The notes beneath the pieces were generated by a model. It did no database searches, was not told where the DNA came from, and saw only the letters and a list, made by a program, of their open reading frames with translations. The position numbers and the translations under genes are program-made. A stretch of DNA of 64,000 nucleotides from Gracilaria vermiculophylla (Eukaryota; Rhodophyta; Florideophyceae; Gracilariales; Gracilariaceae), in the NCBI GenBank assembly GCA_019155205.2, contig JAHNZQ020000308.1:4033858-4097857 (forward strand), in the 5' to 3' direction. Numbering within the stretch: position 1 is the stretch's first letter; the number at the start of each line of letters is the position of its first letter. Of the stretch, positions 1 to 11,598 are shown piece by piece.

Positions 1-307
1 GAGACTCCAACCGGAAAATGTAGAAGAAGACTCAAGGGTGCTTGTCTTTACTTCCCCAGAGGTGGAGCTCAACCGGCAGCTTAAATATCTAGCCGGGAGC
101 CCACCTCGGCAGGTCGCACTACTGTGCCAATTACCTGCATAAAATATCTAAAATAAATAATAAATTCTACCGTACCTTAAGGATACTGTAGCGCACGCGG
201 GCAAGATTATGCACTACGTGGCCCAGCTAATAAATTACGAACCCTCCTTAGGAATATTATACCTTAAGGCCAAACCACCATATTTCCGTAGGAGCCACTG
301 TACTACA
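1..307 (-). repeat. LTR copy A1, partial (runs off left edge)
   Basis: Read on the minus strand from 307 leftwards this segment starts TGTAGTACAGTGGCTCC and follows the sequence of the solo LTR at 17624-18177 along its first ~310 bases, including the shared CCTAAGGAGGG block, the AT-rich middle and the GTAGTGAGAC block. The TG end at 307 is the 5' terminus of the LTR; the other end lies outside the window. It is in opposite orientation to the gypsy relic that follows, so it is more likely an independent insertion than that element's own LTR. Whether it is a solo LTR or part of a full element to the left cannot be seen. Confidence 0.85.
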
Positions 308-1262
308 TCCGGGAGATGACCGTCAGACTGGAGGACCCTGAAAGTCTCCTTAGGAATTCTGGCTCCTCTGTGGAGCGTTTCAGGAATCGCCTTCGGAGAG
401 CGCATGATGGGAGGAAAGCGGAATCCCCTGCGGCACCTGTGAAGAACGCTGACATGGATGTTGAAAAACCGCACAGGGCATTGCAGGCACCACCTGAGCA
501 GCTTCCAGAACTGAAACACCTGGAGGCCATTTTTCTCCTGAAATCAATGGCTTCGGGTCTTATAGATTGTCTTTCACATGATCTGGTGGAAAAACTCATA
601 CAAATGTCGAAGCACATTTCGGATCGCTTCACCATGCCCTAATGTAGGCAATCGTCACAAAGAGTGCTCACCGTGTTGTGGATATCTTGCTAGATTTGGA
701 ACCCTTCCTAGAGGTGATCACAGATTTTATCCGTGCGGACGTTCGTCCCCAAACTTCGCAGCTACTCCCCGCAGCGTTTTTTCATATTCATTCTTCCGTA
801 AAAGAGAGGTTTTTTCTATGAACATCTAAGGTGATCCCGGGCAGAGAAGGACAGGATACTGCCGCACCCAATGTCCGAGGAGGAAATGATACTGCGATAG
901 GGAAATGGAAGCACCTCAGGAATATTCATATGCACCGTCTGGGCCTCTCACCGCACGGAGGAGGACGGGATACCGGTCGTACTGATTATGACACCTACTT
1001 GTTGAATGATCACTCCACTCTTTACTACGCGTCGGTCGCCAAACGACTCACGAAGATCCAGTGTCGCATGGACATTAAAATTAAGAAGCATTCCTTCTAA
1101 GGCAAAGACCGCATCTAGGAGTTCAATATTCTCACATGTTTCCTTTCACCGAGTAGTACCAGTTGTATCCATGAAGGTACCGCGGTCTGATGCTTTCAGT
1201 TCTACATCACAGGTCATGTGCACTGGCTGGGGTAGCCACGCCGCATGTAGTAGAGCACCATT

Positions 1263-1756
1263 GTGGATGATCTTGGAACGGAGATCTTGACGAAATACCC
1301 GGAGGTGGTGAATTTCCTCCTCACAAGGTACGCAACGGACGACGTGATAGCCGCTGTTGACGCTGAAGTCACCTCCTATAGGGAGAATACAGGAATGACC
1401 GAGACGGAGTTCTCACAGGAGCTGTTGACAAAGGCTTTACGATGTGGAAGCGTGTACTTAAAAGGCGATTGAAGTCTAAGTTTGTGAAGGGACTCCTTCC
1501 CTCGATCCACGCCAGAGTGCGTAATCATTTGACAGGGCACCGGAACACCACCTATACGGAGTTAGCACATTTCGTGAAATTCTCTGGGGATACTCACCGT
1601 GTTGCTCGTCGCAACAATCCTCCACTTTCGGACAAACCGACGGCCTCAAGGACCCGTCGGGAATCCGCTCTGAAGATGGACTCCAGCACCTCGGAGGAGG
1701 TCGACGAGCTCACGCTCCTAGGAGAGCGAGAGGCCCTTGTCCTCACACAAGCCTAA
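1263..1756 (+). pseudogene. gag-like remnant of element 1
   Basis: Two overlapping open segments (1263-1472 and 1442-1756) read as one protein broken by a frameshift near 1465: the first ends in ALRCGSVYLK and the second continues with RRLKSKFVKGLLPSIHARV. The text resembles the retrotransposon gag capsid region (helix-rich, KFVKGLLPS-type motif) and sits where gag is expected, upstream of the protease. A clear CCHC zinc knuckle was not found; a Cys pair (CRIC) near 1877-1890 is only suggestive. Role if functional would be capsid formation. Confidence 0.55.
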
Positions 1757-2369
1757 TCTCAGGGAGCACCGTCTCGGACGATAAAACCCTCGTCCCTCAT
1801 TTCGTACGTCACGGCAGGATCTTACAAGAGTGTCCAATTTGCGAACCCTCGAGGCTACCCACCGCCTTGCAGGATTTGCTTGTCTCGAGAGCCTGTACAC
1901 TGTACCACTCTCACTCCAGGAATGAAGACCACCATCCTGCAGGCACGGGAGAAGAATCTCCCGGAACTTAAGGACACACCAACGGAGAGCGGAAGTTATC
2001 GAACCACGTATCGTGACATCCGCTTCCCTCAGGGAAACTACGGTTACCGTGCTCCACCAGGAGTGCAGCCTGTCCCACTGTCACTTGCAGTTGCAGTGCA
2101 GGTGCCGGTGCCCAAGCCGGTTGTACCTCAAGGGAACACGTCGCATCGCGATGCACAACCTCAGACGTCGTCTTCGACTGAAACTCAGCCCCTCTCCAAC
2201 CAGGAGAAGCCTCAGAGCCACGCGTAGAGGCTCCGCGGGGCTCCTTACCATCGAGCCTTAACTCCACAGAGTTCGCCTTTAGGAAAGGGGGAGAAGCCGT
2301 CTGCTCGGTCAACACAGAATCGGCGGGCCCCCCAATCCTGTTGGACTCATTCTACACCTTTGCGGATCC

Positions 2370-2954
2370 ACCCCGATGCGCGCTATCCTCGATACCGGAG
2401 CCAGCCCCAATCCGGTGCACGCCGACGTGCTTCCGCGGTCTGCTCTCGGCTCCTTGAGAACTGGCAAGCTCCCTACGGTGCGCGATGCGTCGCGTCGAAC
2501 ATTGACCATTCTCGGTGCAGTCCCCCTGTACCTCTGGTTTGGCTCCTTATAGGTGAAAGTGTGATTCCTCGTGGCTCCTATAGGTATCGTGTCCCCATCT
2601 CCAGGACCGGATGGCAACGCGCGTCACGTGGGTAATCTTCCAAAGGAGACGCAGTCGAATAAGCTCCGAGTGGTGAAGAGCATCGAAATACCAGCAGGGA
2701 GTCAGCCAGAAGTTCCGGTGCAGACCTCTGCATCTGGCCTTTCATTCCTAAAGGGGAGTCCACATTTAATAACGAAGCCGCACTCCGTGTTCACAATCGG
2801 CGTTATGGACAATGGGCAGAACATTACATTTAGGGTTGTGCTTGAAAACCTGAAGAAATCGCCGTTATGGCTCCAGAAAAGATTTGTCGTTGGGTTGGTA
2901 CTACCTGCCACTGCCGGACTGGCTTATCTTCGCCATGCCGGAGACCTTGCGTAA
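2370..2954 (+). pseudogene. retropepsin-like aspartic protease and linker of element 1
   Basis: Around 2380-2405 the + strand encodes MRAILDTGASPNPV, with the DTG active-site triad at 2391-2399 and the flanking pattern of retroviral-type aspartic proteases. The frame then reads through about 2540 before stops appear; another frame (2571-2954) carries the hydrophobic linker typical between protease and reverse transcriptase in gypsy elements. The domain would process the Gag-Pol polyprotein. Several stops make it inactive. Confidence 0.65.
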
Positions 2955-3079
2955 CGCGATGTAGTCGCCACCATGGAGGCTGATGCGACATCAACGACTA
3001 TAGAGGAAGAGAAGCCTGCCACCTGGCAGGAGAAGCTCCAAATTGGCGAACACTACTAAAAGTATCGTCAAAGAATAGT

Positions 3080-3700
3080 TGAGATGCTATCCGTCTCTGA
3101 GAACATGTGGCCTGGTCGCCTGGGTCAAGTTAGCCTGGCCAAGCACTGGATCCAGGTCATTCCTGTTGCCAAACCAGGATACCGACCCCCGAAGAGGGCC
3201 GGACCCCATGGACGCTACTTTGAACGCGAAGAGGTCCACTGAATGCTAGACAAGGGCATTATCGAGCCCGCAGATTCCGAATAGGCCTCCTCTTGGTGTT
3301 TGTGAAGAAAAAAGATGGCTCTTTGAGGTCTTGTATTGACCATAGACGACTAAACGAGGTGATGGCACGCGATTCATACCTGATACCCCGTTAGGATGAA
3401 TGTATTGACACCTTAGGTGATGCGTCCGTTTTCTCCACGCTTGATGCCAACAGTGGCTACTGGCAGATTGAGATGGATGAATCCAATAAGGATAGGACAA
3501 CGTTAACCTCGCACTGTGGAATGTTCAGAGTCCTTAGGATGCCATTTGGATTGAAGAATGCTTCCGCTACGTTCCAACGAGCGTTAGCAATAATTCTGTC
3601 AAAGATGAAGTGGCGGTACGCTCCGGTATATATTGAAAATATCATTTAATCCTCCTGCAGCGTGGAAAAGCACTTTATGCATGTAAAGCACGTGCTCTAA
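3080..3700 (+). pseudogene. reverse transcriptase remnant of element 1
   Basis: The translated text follows the gypsy RT pattern: MLDKGIIEPADSE, then VKKKDGSLRSCIDHRRLNEV, DASVFSTLDANSGYWQIEMD and MPFGLKNASATFQRA. Stops interrupt it, for example before MLDKG, after PADSE and at YLIPR-stop-DECID. The catalytic YxDD box reads YIEN (about 3628-3639), so the two metal-binding aspartates are lost. This is a dead polymerase domain. Confidence 0.85.
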
Positions 3701-3703
3701 CTT

Positions 3704-4490
3704 TTGAACGACGCTAGACTCACCTTGTCGCGGGTGAAGTGTTTCTTTTTCAATTCCTTGGTGGAATTCCTGGGACATTTTGTGCTTCCGGGTCGAGTAC
3801 TGGTTTCCACACGAACTCAGGTCACAATCAAGGAAGCTCACCCTCCCATAAACCATACGGAGCTCCGCTCCTTTCTGTGGTTGTGCAATGTCTTTCGCAG
3901 ATTTGCCCCGAACTTCTCCCGCATTGCGGTGCCGCTTAATCTTCTCTTGGAGAAACAAAAGCCGACGCAATTGGTTATCATGAGGGAAGTGGAGTTCGAA
4001 GCCTTTAACTCCTTGAACACGAGACTAATAGACCCATCGATCCTGGTACTCGCAAAGCAACACGGCCGAATGGTGCTAGACACACCCGCATGTAAATACC
4101 AGGCCGGACGTGCCTTTTTACAGGAACAACCCGAAGGTGGACTTCAACCTTTGGGATACTGGAGTCGCAGCCTCCCACCTACGAAACGGAACTATACCAC
4201 CCCGGAGCGCGAATGTCTCGCCATTATATGGGCGGCGTTGCGTTTCCGCTCGTACCTGTAAAGCGCGCGTCTTACCTCGAGAAAGGATCACGCATCATTG
4301 AAGTGGATACTGGCCTTGAGGGATGCTTCCGATCGCCTGGAGCGGTAAAGACTACGCCTCTTGAAGTTGGGATTCGACATCGTCCACCGTCCTGGCATAA
4401 AACACCAGGCAGTGGACGCACTGTCGCCAATCGTGACCGATGAAGAAGAGAAAACACCTTTTGGAGGACACCATCCCGTGCCTAGTCATG
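3704..4490 (+). pseudogene. RT thumb and RNase H domain remnant of element 1
   Basis: An open segment of 185 residues contains the RT-thumb/connection text (LRSFLWLCNVFRRFAPNFSR) and the RNase H core (LDTPACKYQAGRAFLQ, LGYWSRSLPPTKRNYTTPE, ECLAIIWAALRFRSYL), followed in another frame by GFDIVHRPGIKHQAVDALS at about 4370-4425, the usual end of the gypsy RNase H. The frame breaks after RSYL, so the domain is split. It would degrade the RNA strand during reverse transcription. Confidence 0.85.
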
Positions 4491-4559
4491 GAGGACGCCG
4501 ACAGAAAAAAAAGATCCGATGGAGAATGTTTGGAATGATGTAAACCTGTAGGCACATTT

Positions 4560-5797
4560 ATTGGGCTCCCTGCGGTAATTGACCTTGTTGAGGGGAAAAA
4601 GAATTTCTCCTCATCGTAGTAGCGGAGATTGGGGAGAAGCAAAGTGCAGATGCGTATTGCAAGGAGTGCCTCGCCAGGTAAGGAGTCCAAAATCGTCATT
4701 CGATGTGGACAGAGACGGCGTACTCGTGCGCCACGCTCCTCTGGATGGACGAAGCTCTCGCAAAGGTGGTTCCACCGATCTTAAAGGCAAGGGTGCTGTA
4801 TCTCTCGTACTATCTTCGCCTCGCCGGGCACCCTCGTGGATCGTGCATGTGTTCTACCATGAAGAGAGAGTTCTATTAATCGAACACGGCTAATGACGTC
4901 TTCTAGACGGTGGTGGATTGCCACATGTGCCCCGCCGCTAGGGGGAATATCCGCAGATACCAGACACCGCTCATTCTGTTCCCGCTTTCAGGACTTTTGG
5001 AGTTCTTGGCCATGGATATTTAGGAGCGTCTCCCCAGGTAGGAGAGGGGCTACCGATCTATACACTTGATCACCTATCGGTTCTGAAAGATGACGCGCGC
5101 CATTCCCTTTCGTAGCACCACTGCAGAAGTAATTGCTGACACCTTTCTGAATAATTGGAGCTACCCACATGGGATTCCGTTTGATTTCCTTACGAACAAC
5201 AAATCCCAATTCACGGCGAAGCTATTCGGTGCCATGTCCAGAATGCTGGGGAAAAAGCAGCTGTTTACTATTGCGTATTCCCCCCAAAACAACAAACAGG
5301 CGGAAAGTTGTAACAAAACCATCGCTTCAGTGTTGAAGCACTACGTCGCGAACCACCAGAAAGATTGGGACGCATATGTGGGCTCCTTCATGTGCGAATA
5401 CAACCTGCAGCTGCACCGCTCCACGGGTATAGCTTTTTTCAATCTGGTGCTCTCGCGCATGCCGCCTAGTGCCGTCATTACGGCACGCACCACGGATAAT
5501 CCGGCAGATGGGCCACAGGTACCAACAGCGGCGCAAGCAGAACGCTCCATCTTAAGGCGGTATAAGAGCGCACTCTCTCTTGCAAAGAAGAGACAGAACG
5601 CCTCGCAAAGGAGATATAAACAGGATTTCGATAGGAAGTTGAAAGAAGGCCTTAGCCGGAAAGAAGAATACGAGGTTTTTCTCGACAGACCTGGGGAGAC
5701 ATTCAACGAACTGCCGTACGTCTCGCACACGTTAGCGTCGAACACCTCAGGGCCATACAAAGCCCCGAACACCTACAGGAACACTGTTGCCAATTGA
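4560..5797 (+). pseudogene. integrase remnant of element 1
   Basis: The zinc-binding N-terminal part (VVDCHMCPAARGN near 4910-4940) and the start of the core (FLAMDI-stop-ERLPR) are broken by stops. From 5090 to 5797 the frame is open and shows MTRAIPFRSTTAEVIADTFL, SYPHGIPFDFL and AYSPQNNKQAESCNKTIASV. The usual second catalytic Asp (LTDNG) is Asn here (LTNNK), while the Glu is kept. The tail is Lys/Arg-rich as in gypsy integrases. Inactive by sequence. Confidence 0.85.
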
Positions 5798-6099
5798 GGT
5801 TATCGGTATCCGAGACGTCATCCCGCGTGATGGGGTGATGAAATTCCCGACGCCCAGCCCTTCAGGACTGCCGGCCACCCCATCCCAGGGATCACGCACA
5901 AAACCTCCTCATCTGACCACCTCAAGAGCGACGACACCGCTGGATACTGGAAACCTCATCACACATTTCGGTGAAACATTGATGCAAAGTCCAGGAGCCA
6001 TCGTGACCCCTCATGGAAATATCCTATACGCGCTATACCATATCGTCTCTCTCCAACAAACCCATGCAGGGATACTGTGCCGTGTTCGCTGGTACTGGT

Positions 6100-6480
6100 A
6101 AACCTCCACGGACGAAAGGGAAGAACCTCCGGGACACATTCTGGAGAGTTTTGTTAGAAGATACCACGCCAATCTAGAGCAAAAAAACATCTCCGCATAG
6201 GCATTTCCGTTCAGGAAAAAGGGGGGGGGCCGCAAGCGAAGTTGTTTTTCGTCCCTGCTATCTATCCCAAACCTGAAGTTCTCTTCTTCGCCTCTAGGAC
6301 GCCGTTGCCCGCTTTTTGCACACTTCCGCGGTGGCACTCCGTGTCGCTGAGCGCGCGGGTATGGCTCATTTGTATTGCAACTACCGTTCAAGGAGTTTCT
6401 GCTCCAACACAAGCATCTTTTATTCCGCCACTACCGGGGACTAAATCCCATCGCCGGGGTTTCTTTCACCTACAAGATAC
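6100..6480. other. No gene seen
   Basis: Sequence between element 1 and the duplicated remnants. It holds a short G homopolymer near 6222-6230 and no protein pattern I can support. Confidence 0.5.
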
Positions 6481-7570
6481 CCCGCCGCTTCGCATACTTC
6501 GCTTCAAGGCGAGATTTTGCCGTGAGCGCTTTGTTCTCGAAGACCTTGGCCAGGCTCTCTTTGATGGCCGCCATCGAGGCTCTGTCCGCCCAAGCCTTAT
6601 AAAGCTCTAGGACCCAGATGAGAGCCTTGCACAGAGCCTCCATAGGAGAAGTCTGAGCAGGATGGCCCGTCACCAGGTAGGCCTGCACCAACCCCTAGAG
6701 GGCAGCACCGAGAGCCCCAGAGGACAACCCGCCCGATGTTGCGCCAGAAGCAGCAATCTCCGTCGACGGAACAACAACCGCGACGGAAGGAGTCGCAAAT
6801 GGCAGACCGGCAGGAACAGGGGACTCTTCGGAGGATTCTGCAGGCACTGCCGCGGAGGTCGGTAGGACCAAGGGCGGAGTAGGCGATACCGGAGGTGACG
6901 GCGGTAGGGAGACTGAGACTCTCCTCAAGAGAGGCTGAACAACCAGCACTGGGACGCTCCGCAGTCAGAGTTTCAGCACCAGGGCCGAAGCAGCCGGGAC
7001 AGGAGTAGTCTCGTCCTCTCCCATAAGACACATGGCAGCATCCACCACGGGAGGACCTGGAACCGAGACTAAAGTCTGAGTTCTGACCTCAGAAGGCGCA
7101 GCCACGCCCTGCAACGGAGCTGGTATTGGAAAAGGCGTGTTAGTTGCCAGATCCTCCACCACGGGATCGTGGTCGGAAACGTAGGATCGTAAACGGGAGA
7201 AGTTATTCCAAAGATGTACGTAGTTCGTAGGACGACGACCGAATGTGTCATAGTGCTCGAGGAGATTGACATGGCGCCACTAGGAGAGCGGACCGCGGTT
7301 CTATTCCTGACTGGGGAGGGAGCCCCGTCACGACGCCATAGTGGGATGCGCGGAGAGAGCGGACGATGTGATGTGGAGGAGGTATGGAGCACCGTGGCAA
7401 TGAGAGAGTTCAAGGGAGACGGAAGACGACGGTAGAGAAAAAGCAGAAAATATGAGTGTGTTTTCTCCGGTGAGGACGGACAAGCGTACCCGACACCACA
7501 GGCGTTTTCCAAAAGGGCTCCTCGAAGGAATCGGGATGTCGATCGCTCCAGCACCAGCAATTGGCGCCAA
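6480..7570 (-). pseudogene. Pro/Ala-rich coding remnant, copy 1, unrecognised family
   Basis: Read on the minus strand this region has a low-complexity Pro/Ala/Ser/Val-rich stretch (about 6700-7000) leading into a helical, Lys/Glu/Ala-rich end (EALCKALIWVLELYKAW, MAAIKESLAKVFE; 6500-6660). Upstream is a TTYIFGITSPVYDP segment near 7170-7220. The same three blocks occur in the same order in the copy at 8659-9540, with matches at the protein level in different reading frames, so both descend from one coding sequence since broken by frameshifts. I do not recognise the family; a gag-like or accessory protein of a transposon is one possibility. Confidence 0.5.
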
Positions 7571-7809
7571 GGAGAACTTACGAGGATACTTCGAGAAAAG
7601 CTAAGGGCCTAGCACAACCTCAAATAATATGCACGAGCCCGCGGTCAGTACGCCGGGCGGGAATGGTGAAGTACAGAAGAACGCCTGAAAGAGAGAATGT
7701 ATCACATCGCGACAGGCCACTCTGACATCAAAATCGATAGGAGCCGCCTAAAGACCGAGCTTTGGATAGATGCACCCAGGAAACGTGGTGCAATTCAGGA
7801 AAGTGGGTA

Positions 7810-8599
7810 TGTAGTACATTGGATCCTAACGTGAAATTGTGGTGTGGCTTCACGAAAAGGTATTCCTAAGGAGGGTTCGTATTCTATTAACTCAGTCACA
7901 TCGTGTATCTTTCGGGCCACGTGCGATACACTTCTCGAATGGACTTCTGACACGTTGTGGAAGTTCATCGTTGCGTAGTCAGGAGAGAATGGTTCGCAAG
8001 CAGTCCAAATGGGCAAAGACGTCTATCTCCTGGATCTTTCTGATGTCCAGGGATAAGTAGCGTGCCTTTATGCAGAGATACTTAATGACCTTTGGGCAAA
8101 TGCTATCGTATTACTTGAGATTAAACTAATAGTAAATAGTACGTGAAGATGTACGTCATTAACAACAGTACCCTTGTGGAACGGCATGATCTAGATTTAT
8201 TTTAGTTCATTGTTGCAGGTAATTACTACAGTAGTGAGACACTGCGAGGCAAGCTCCCGGCGTGATACTTAATCTGCCGGTCAAGCTCTACCTCTGGGGA
8301 AGTAAAGCAAAGACCCTTGAGTGTACGTCTATTTTTCCGGATAGAGACTCTCGTCGAACCTCCGTAGGTTTCTAAGCCACAGATCTCAAGGTAGCATGGT
8401 AGCAACACCTGTAGGAGCATTGTCCGCCCAGTCAACCTTCCTCTCCGCTTTATGTTTGCGGATCCCTTTTACGAATTTCCCCGGGTTGTGACAGCGATTA
8501 CCGGAGACAATTTTCAAGAACTGGCATCTTTGGAGTCAACAGAAACTCCTTACAAACGTTGTGCACTACCACACCGAAAAGAGAACTGATGGTACAACA
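7810..8599 (+). repeat. LTR copy A2, long variant
   Basis: Starts TGTAGTACATTGGATCC, follows LTR A3 (17624-18177) through the CCTAAGGAGGG block, then has roughly 230 extra bases before rejoining at GCAGGTAATTACTACAGTAG (about 8215) and staying alignable through GACAGCG, TTTGGAGTCAACA and ACGTTGTGC to a CA end at about 8599. Flanking 5-mers do not match, so the target duplication is lost or the right end is misplaced. No internal retroelement domains adjoin it, so it behaves as an old solo LTR. It sits between the two copies of the Pro/Ala-rich remnant. Confidence 0.75.
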
Positions 8600-8658
8600 T
8601 ACCAGTTGCCGAGTCGCGTCAAATACTCCGCATCCAAGCGAGTCTTCGCTGCGAGAGC

Positions 8659-9540
8659 TTAGCTCTCAATGAACTCCTTTAGGCTCTGCTTCATGGCAGC
8701 CATGAAGGCTCGGTAGTGCCGTGCCCTGTGCAGTTCGAGGACCCAGTCACGAGTCTTGCACAAGGCCTTCACCAGGGAGGCAGGCGCAGGGCGACCGCCA
8801 ACCCCAGAAACGCCTGCACCAAATCTTGAAAGGCGATACCAAGAGCCCCAGGGGACGACCCGCCCGGAGACCCACCGAAAGCGAGAATACCTACCCGCGG
8901 TATGACAGCCGCAACAGAAGAAGTCGCGGATTGCGGACGAGTCGCAACGGTAGGCTTCTAATCGCATGCTGCTGGCTAGTTCGTAGACGACGGCAAGGAC
9001 AAGGGCGGAGGGACGAGCCGGTGGAGGTATGATACACTTCAGGATCGGACGGAGACTTAGGATTATGGGCGGGAGGAGTCATCCCGAAGGTGTACGTAGT
9101 CGGAAAAGTGAAGAGCGATTGCGGGGTAGCACCAGTAGGGAGAAACATACCCAGGGGAGAGACCCGTCGCTATACAGCGGTCAAAGAAAGGAGCCGTGTC
9201 ACGACGCCGTCGAGGAGTACGCGGCGAGGACGGACGCGGAGACGTAATGGAGGCAATGAGCACGATGGCGGGGAGTGAGTTCGATAGAAACGGAGAATGA
9301 CGGCAGGGCAAAAGGAAAGAATATGACTTGTAACGCCTTCGATGAGGATGCGTGAGTGGACAGGACGTCACGGGTGTTTCTGGAAAGGGATCCTCGAGGA
9401 TGTCGGATTCTCGGGTGCTAAAGCAGCAGTGGGACACACCAAGAAGCAGCTGATGAGGCTGGGCCAAGAACGAACAAAGACCAGTAAACCCCTCTGAAGA
9501 GATATGTGAACCCACGGACGGCCCCCCGTGCCCCAACGAA
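8659..9540 (-). pseudogene. Pro/Ala-rich coding remnant, copy 2, unrecognised family
   Basis: Second copy of the unit at 6480-7570, same strand. The minus strand reads KALCKTRDWVLELHRARH and MAAMKQSLKEFIES at 8659-8790, matching the helical end of copy 1, and FTFPTTYTFGMTPPAHNP near 9070-9120, matching its TTY.FG.T.P block. The distal part (9150-9400) also aligns with 7230-7480. Stops and frameshifts show it is not functional now. Function unknown. Confidence 0.5.
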
Positions 9541-10020
9541 AACGTTCATGGGAATCTCTGGAGGAGAGTGATGACAAGTGTCGGGGTCTGCATGCTCGAG
9601 CGCAGGCAAGTATCGCGATCAAAGCGAGTGCGAAAGGTGCGTGCCCGCAGTAGCAGAAAACGAGAACACCGCCTGGCGTCTGCGTCATCCCCAACATTTG
9701 TCGGTGACGCACAAGGGGTTTCTTTTATAAAATGTACCCGTTAGTCGCTTCCTCAGGATGTAACGAAAAGCAGATCGAAACGAACAGGCCCGTACGCGTC
9801 TAGTGCACGGGGTCGTTGGGTTGCGAAACCGGCACGCAAGTATCAAGCAGTTTCCTTGCTGCATTCTGTACGGTACGGTAAATCCCTACGCACGAGACCA
9901 AACTCAAATGCGCATCCATTTGCCCAACCAATAACGCACATTGAGTATGTTAAAATAACGCCTTTTTATTACACATCCAAATGTGAGGACGTCAGTTCAG
10001 AGAGAACTGGTGATAGTGCG
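9541..10020. other. No gene seen
   Basis: Between remnant copy 2 and the end of gypsy element 2. It may contain the 3' untranslated part or LTR of element 2, but no terminal repeat partner was found in the window. Confidence 0.4.
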
Positions 10021-10331
10021 TTACCGTTTCGTGCTGTTCTCTACGACGTCCAACAAGTATTCGCGTATACTGTCAGTGACATCTTCCTTTAGCAATTCCT
10101 ATGGTAGCAAGTCAGGCTCATCAGAATTGAAACCGCGCCACTTGACCCGTAGGTCGATTTCGCCCCGATTACGACGAATGTCCAGAAAGTTTTCGACAGC
10201 CAAAAGCTTGCCGACTGGTATGCAAGGCGGTTGAGAATTTGCCCTGTAACATTGAAGTCTTTATTGCGGAAAAACATGATCCTTCTTCCGTAAACTTCCT
10301 CTGGTTTGCCGTTAAGGAGGCTTTTGATCAA
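10021..10331 (-). pseudogene. chromodomain tail of element 2 integrase
   Basis: The minus strand first reads GKPEEVYGRRIMFFRNKDFN in one frame, then after a frameshift NFLDIRRNRGEIDLRVKWRG followed by FNSDEPDLLP, a stop where Trp is expected, and ELLKEDVTDSIREYL to a TAA at 10021-10023. VKWRGF..DEPDLLPW is the chromodomain core, which in chromoviruses directs integration to marked chromatin. The stop is in the conserved Trp codon. Confidence 0.75.
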
Positions 10332-10560
10332 AAATATGTATTCGCTTCTGTATTGAACACCTCGGAAGGGTTCTGGCCATTACAACGACTGTTTGCGCGT
10401 GCGCTCTTGTTGCGGTATGTCGCGCAGGACGTAGTTGCCCGCGCTGAACATGATAACGCGCACGTGCGTCGCCCGGTTGGGCGAATCTATTGCAGCCTGC
10501 TGTTTCTTTGCCGAACGTTCTGCTACGTCTTTGTGCATTGCTTGCAGAGATTTGACAAGT

Positions 10561-11484
10561 TTATGTTAGGTATTTGCGCTGAGCACAGTCGATGTTTTGT
10601 ATGGAACGAACCTTGATCCCAGATTCGACCTTTTGCGCAATTATGGGTAGCTGTGTGTCATGTGGATGACCCGTGAAAATGTTGAAAGGGCAACAGTTAC
10701 CAAGACGATTGAGGATCGTATTTTTCAGAGAAGACTGCACGATGGGCATGATGCTAGGGCAACACCATTCTTGTAGCTGATATTCTGAGAGTGGCGCACG
10801 TGTTGTTTTTAGTAGCTCGCGATTGACCTCTTTGACGGTACCGTTACTCCAAGTACAGTAGGCGAGAGTGAAATGGTGTCCTGAATTGGTCCTTTCGCGA
10901 AGAAAGCGCATTAGATCGTTCTTGAAATGAGAGCCATGGTCTGATACCCATCGTTGAACCACGACAAAACTAGCAAACCAGATGATAAGGACTCCAGCCA
11001 CGATCTCGGTAGTTGTATCTTTGGTCGGTGTTAGCCACGTGAATCCGCTATGGTTTTCCTTAAAGACAAGCACATTAATGTAATCGTTCTCTCCGTCTGA
11101 CATGAAACAAAAATCGAAATGTAGTAACTTGTTGGGTTCTGTAGCGTGCATAGCGTTACTGGGAGGACGCTGTACGATCCTGCAGGTCTCTGTGCAGAGA
11201 CAATGCAGGCATGAACGTACAGATGACTCGAAGTTGTGACTCATGTTAGCCCATTGGAAATGATCTTGAATAGTAGCAAGAGTGACGCGCCAGATTCGAT
11301 GACCACCGTGTCCTGTATGAGTGACTATCATGACGCGAAGCTTGAGAAGCTCGTCATCTCTTGGTATCCATACGATTCCCTCGTTGCTGTTGATAACGTC
11401 GTTGGTATTTTGGAAAGACGTGTGTGGCTTCTTTTTCAATGCAGACTGCGAGGTTTCGCTTTCCTGTAGATTAGACCAGTCCAA
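10561..11484 (-). pseudogene. integrase remnant of element 2, long open segment
   Basis: A 307-residue open frame carries a complete-looking integrase: the HHCC zinc finger (HTGHGGHR ... CLHC), and the D,D-35-E core as LLHFDFCF, VSDHGSHFKNDL and TVKEVNRELL. The C-terminal part (PIVQSSLKNTI, NIFTGHP) matches the gypsy GPITVFTG-type region. The frame is open but the adjoining RNase H and chromodomain are frameshifted, so the polyprotein is dead; this segment may simply have escaped stops. Confidence 0.85.
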
Positions 11485-11598
11485 CTTTCAATTCAAACCG
11501 GGGTTGATTGGGGCGCTTATGAGCGTTCTGGCTTGAAGAACTTTGGTAGCGTCCACAGATCGCTTGGACTTTACCGCTAAACGTGTGAGAATGTCGGC

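Larger units (their letters stand above)
1260..5800 (+). mobile_element. Decayed Ty3/gypsy-type LTR retrotransposon (element 1)
   Basis: Gag-like, aspartic protease, reverse transcriptase, RNase H and integrase segments occur in this order on the + strand, the Ty3/gypsy (Metaviridae-type) order. Every domain carries in-frame stops or frameshifts and two catalytic motifs are mutated, so the element cannot be autonomous. I could not find its own LTR pair; 308-1260 shows no recognisable domain although it may be leader or gag sequence, and 5800-6100 continues open in places without recognisable domains. The domains are listed separately below. Confidence 0.85.

Noticed and set aside
308..1100. 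Several short + strand frames, including 316-642, before element 1
   Set aside because: Mixed polar text with Lys/Arg but no gag signature or homology I can defend; may be decayed leader or gag.
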